14,286 nt of DNA, taken from Deltaproteobacteria bacterium (GTDB lineage: Bacteria; Desulfobacterota; DSM-4660; Desulfatiglandales; HGW-15). Where the stretch lies: positions 1 to 14,286 of the forward strand of contig JAFDIC010000052.1 in NCBI GenBank assembly GCA_019308525.1, in the 5' to 3' direction. Below the pieces are notes generated by a model. That model made no database searches. It worked only from the letters and a program-made list of their open reading frames with translations, and was not told where the DNA came from. The position numbers and the translations under genes were made by a program. Positions 12,067-14,286 of the stretch are shown here, piece by piece (the first letter of the stretch is position 1; the number at the start of each line of letters is the position of its first letter).

Positions 12067-13338
12067 TTAGACCCTGAACTTTGGGATGTCAGGGGGGATC
12101 ACAGGTTCATGGGACCGGGGCGTTCCCTCCGGCACCCACTCATAGGGGATGGGTTGCGCCCTGAAGACCCAATTGCTCAGGTTTCCGCCGCTCTCCACGT
12201 CGTGATCCGCCCACATTCCGAAATGGGGGTTGACAAACTCCCACACGATTTCTCCTCCCGGTGTCACCTGGAAGATGCGGCCGTTCATGCCCTCGCATAT
12301 GAGCGTGTTTCCGTTGGGAAGCCTCCTGGCGCTGCTGATGAATGAACTGTAAAAGGTCCAGAAGGGTCTCCCGCTGCAAGAGGCATCGTATTGCCACAGG
12401 ATCTCCTCTGTCAGGGGATGGATTTCAAGGACGCGGGAGCCGGGAAACATATTGAGGTAAATGGGGGGGAAGCCGGCGGCACCCTGGTTGTCAAAGACCA
12501 TGACGTTACCTTCCCCCGGGAGTCCTTGCGGTATCATATGTGCATCATGCTGTCCGGAGATGGCGTCAATGGGCCGGGGGCATTGCCCGGAAAAGGATTT
12601 CAGGGAATGGTCGTAGGCCGCCGGGTAGTCAGGGCCTATCCGCCATACTATCTTTCCCGTCTCTTTTTCAATTATGGCGATGAAACATCCCTCCCTGGAA
12701 TCGATCATTATGTTGTCCGGGCGAAACCTGTCGTCCCCCTGATCATACCACCTGTTCGGCCCAAGGGGCTGCATGTCATTTATGACAAAGATGCTTGAGC
12801 GGGGCCGCATCTGCTTGCTGAAAAGCAGGTCCTTCCTTTGCCCGGTGAAGCCCAGCTCTTCTATGTGTTCCGAAGAGATCCATGTCCAGAGGATGTCCCC
12901 TTCCCTGTTCACCTCGTATATGGCCTGGTCGTCAACAGGCCCCTCGGGTACCTCCGGCAGATAGGTTTCCCGCTTGGCCAGAACCAGGACGTTGCCGTTG
13001 GGTAAGGGGGCCTGGTCATGGTTTTGCCTGGCCTTGCCTCCGGGCGCCTTTTTGCCCCACTCCCACACTATGTTCCCTTCCCAGTCCACAATAAGAAGGG
13101 TTTCGTTGGAGAAGATCTCTGGTTCCTTCTGGCATATCACGTGCCCCCTGTTATCGTTATTGAAGGCAGGATCGATCATCTCAGTGGGGAATCCCGTGTA
13201 GGGCCATGTGTTTACCTCGTTGCCGTTCATGTCGATCAGGTAAGAGCGCCCGTCCCTGCCGTCAAAGAGCACATAACAGTTATGGGCCTTTCCCGGATCA
13301 TAGATGGTGACTCCTGTGGGGAAGATGGTCGGTGGCAT
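12067..13338 (-). CDS. Arylsulfotransferase (ASST)-family beta-propeller protein
   Basis: This 423-residue protein has the repeated blade pattern of the aryl-sulfate sulfotransferase family, which forms a six-bladed propeller: repeats such as DWEGNIVWEWG, NREGDILWTW, KETGKIVWRIGP, LTEEILWQYD and PGGEIVWEF, and paired His-containing strands NHDQAPLPNGNVLVL, QHDAHMIPQG and ARRLPNGNTLICEG. Characterised periplasmic members transfer sulfate between phenolic compounds through a histidine intermediate. Several His candidates exist here but I cannot assign the nucleophile by eye. There is no signal peptide: the protein starts MPPTIFPTGVTIYDP, so a cytoplasmic site is predicted, unlike AssT. ATG 13338 follows GGAGGAG with five bases between; a TTG six codons earlier overlaps that site. 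It is a single-gene unit, convergent with the transglutaminase-like gene. It could also be a catalytically inactive propeller of the same fold. Confidence 0.85.
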   Translation of the reverse strand: MPPTIFPTGVTIYDPGKAHNCYVLFDGRDGRSYLIDMNGNEVNTWPYTGFPTEMIDPAFNNDNRGHVICQKEPEIFSNETLLIVDWEGNIVWEWGKKAPGGKARQNHDQAPLPNGNVLVLAKRETYLPEVPEGPVDDQAIYEVNREGDILWTWISSEHIEELGFTGQRKDLLFSKQMRPRSSIFVINDMQPLGPNRWYDQGDDRFRPDNIMIDSREGCFIAIIEKETGKIVWRIGPDYPAAYDHSLKSFSGQCPRPIDAISGQHDAHMIPQGLPGEGNVMVFDNQGAAGFPPIYLNMFPGSRVLEIHPLTEEILWQYDASCSGRPFWTFYSSFISSARRLPNGNTLICEGMNGRIFQVTPGGEIVWEFVNPHFGMWADHDVESGGNLSNWVFRAQPIPYEWVPEGTPRSHEPVIPPDIPKFRV

Positions 13339-13812
13339 AAGCTCTCCTCCGTTCAAATTCTTGTGCCGCCATCTTATTTGTTAGGGCGTCACGTGTCAAC
13401 TGTGCACCGGTCCCTTAGGGTGAAGGGGGCAGTTTTGGAGTGGGGCAACCATGATCTCTGCCGTGTAAAGAAAGTATATAACATGATGACGGTCCCACGA
13501 TGTATGATCAAGGCGGCCGTGCATCGAAAAGAAGGCGGGCTAGCATAGTGCCACAACCCTTTGGATCTCCCAGAGATGGATGGCAATGCCTTGCTGGGGC
13601 AGCTCATAGTAATGCGGAATGAGATGTCAGAGCCGACAGTTGCATGTTTCCCCATCACTGTCCAAGATTCTTGTAAGAATGAGATTATTGTGGCGAACAC
13701 AGGGCATTCACCCGGAGCGAGAAATATGGAAGCCGTGTTGAGAGTCTAATAATGCAAGACCTGATCCCCAAATCAAGCCAAAAATGCCTTGACTCCATTG
13801 CGTTTCTTGCCT
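13339..13812. other. Intergenic region without a supported gene
   Basis: About 475 bp upstream of the arylsulfotransferase-like gene and ahead of the small ORF. Short open frames exist on both strands, but none has a ribosome site together with recognisable content. One plus-strand frame (13561-13749) starts LDLPEMDGNALLGQL, which looks faintly like a receiver fragment before diverging. It is in the same frame as the small ORF that follows, separated by TAA (13747) and TGA (13762), so a decayed gene is possible. Confidence 0.5.
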
Positions 13813-13962
13813 ATGGTGCGGGCGTTTCTGAAGCACAACATGCCTCTTGATACTCTTCAGGTTGCTGCGGGGCAGTTCATCAATGATTTGGACAAGGACC
13901 CGTTCGGAATTGAGATGTTCACACGGATCAGGGAGGTAAATGCATGCAAAATGACGGCATGA
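13813..13962 (+). CDS. 49-residue unidentified ORF overlapping the TauE/SafE start
   Basis: I do not recognise this protein. From ATG 13813 the frame gives 49 residues including QVAAGQFINDLDKDPFGIEM followed by FTRIREVNACKMTA. The amphipathic helix-like composition and G/C-ending codons look like real coding sequence. Its TGA overlaps an ATG of the next gene (ATGA at 13959-13962), a typical coupling junction. No good ribosome site precedes the ATG, and the frame stays open back to a TGA at 13762, so the true start could be one of the TTG codons at 13789, 13798 or 13807, or this could be the 3' remnant of a longer gene that lost its 5' end. Confidence 0.45.
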   Translation: MVRAFLKHNMPLDTLQVAAGQFINDLDKDPFGIEMFTRIREVNACKMTA

Positions 13963-14286
13963 AATGGATTTTGGCCTTTTTCATTGCTATTACGGTAATG
14001 GGGGCCGCGTTGCCGGTCGGGGCGACTGAGCCGGTTACTAGCGCCGGGGCGGCATCCGCCCGTACGTGGTGGTTCTGGCCCCTGGTTTTGCTGGGCGTGA
14101 CATTTTTGATGGGAGTGTTCGCCGTGCTCGGTGGCGTGGGCGGCGGGGTGCTGTTCGTGCCTATCATCAGCGGGTTTTTCCCCTTCCATCTGGATTTCGT
14201 GCGAGGAACCGGACTGCTTGTGGCCCTGTCCGGTGCCCTGGCCGCTGGCCCGGGTCTGCTGAAAATGAACCTGGCCAGCTTGCGAC
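13944..14286 (+). CDS. TauE/SafE-family sulfite/anion exporter, 5' part (cut by window end)
   Basis: The first 114 residues are present. A hydrophobic leader (KWILAFFIAITVMGAALPVGA, about 7-26, possibly a cleaved signal ending in an AxA-like site) is followed by a short linker. Then come a membrane segment (FWPLVLLGVTFLMGVFAVLG) and the family-typical glycine-rich VGGGVLFVPIISGFFPF, and the start of the next helix RGTGLLVALSGALAA. TauE/SafE proteins are membrane transporters linked to export of sulfite, sulfoacetate and other organosulfur anions. ATG 13944 is preferred because GGGAGG lies seven bases upstream; a second in-frame ATG at 13959 overlaps the TGA of the preceding small ORF. The rest of the gene lies beyond the window. 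Confidence 0.85.
   Translation, partial: MQNDGMKWILAFFIAITVMGAALPVGATEPVTSAGAASARTWWFWPLVLLGVTFLMGVFAVLGGVGGGVLFVPIISGFFPFHLDFVRGTGLLVALSGALAAGPGLLKMNLASLR

Noticed and set aside
13389..13700. 103-codon minus-strand frame upstream of the arylsulfotransferase-like gene
   Set aside because: No ribosome site, no recognisable domain and unconvincing composition.
13561..13749. 62-codon plus-strand frame starting LDLPEMDGNALLGQL
   Set aside because: The first residues resemble a receiver active-site loop, but nothing after them fits a receiver and the start is a TTG without a ribosome site; noted only as a possible remnant.

Overview
The window reads as chromosome from a deltaproteobacterium-type organism (Desulfobacterota, probably a sulfate reducer or syntrophic relative). 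This is inferred from several traits together: many single-domain response regulators, a PAS-type sigma-54 activator beside a NifX-like protein, a DUF5658 protein with its usual arginine-rich N-terminus, TauE/SafE and arylsulfotransferase-like genes, and a RAYT remnant. No rRNA, tRNA, CRISPR array or intact mobile element was seen.

Layout. Positions 1-811 (+) hold an unassignable stretch, then an exported YbhB/YbcL (PEBP-like) protein. Positions 812-1154 are non-coding and carry a large imperfect inverted repeat and a possible terminator. Positions 1155-9954 (-) form the core: ten or eleven closely spaced genes on one strand. Read 5' to 3' on that strand they are: PAS-AAA+-Fis sigma-54 activator; NifX-like protein; receiver; 62-aa 'FAEAGE' protein; degenerate receiver with a FAEAGE tail; receiver with a FAEAGE tail; membrane dCache histidine kinase; receiver; histidine-kinase-like protein with an intact His box but a ruined ATPase domain; receiver; and, after a 238-bp regulatory gap, a 12-TM SLC13/DASS anion transporter. 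Positions 10320-10808 (+) hold a divergent DUF5658 membrane protein. Positions 10945-11064 hold a RAYT transposase fragment. Then come a transglutaminase-like protein (+), a convergent arylsulfotransferase-family protein (-), a 475-bp region of unclear content, a 49-codon small ORF and the 5' end of a TauE/SafE permease (+) cut by the window edge.

How the core may work (inference). None of the receivers carries an effector domain and the sigma-54 activator carries no receiver. Signalling therefore has to pass through protein-protein contacts: dCache kinase to free receivers, the ATPase-dead His protein as a possible phosphotransfer hub, and the TPR-like FAEAGE segments as possible docking elements. 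Three sites with sigma-54 -24/-12 (GG-N10-GC) spacing lie on the same strand: upstream of the activator gene, upstream of the FAEAGE gene and upstream of the transporter. This suggests one sigma-54 regulon feeding the transporter. The transporter leader also contains an intrinsic terminator and two inverted repeats, so the transporter is probably transcribed separately from the signalling genes.
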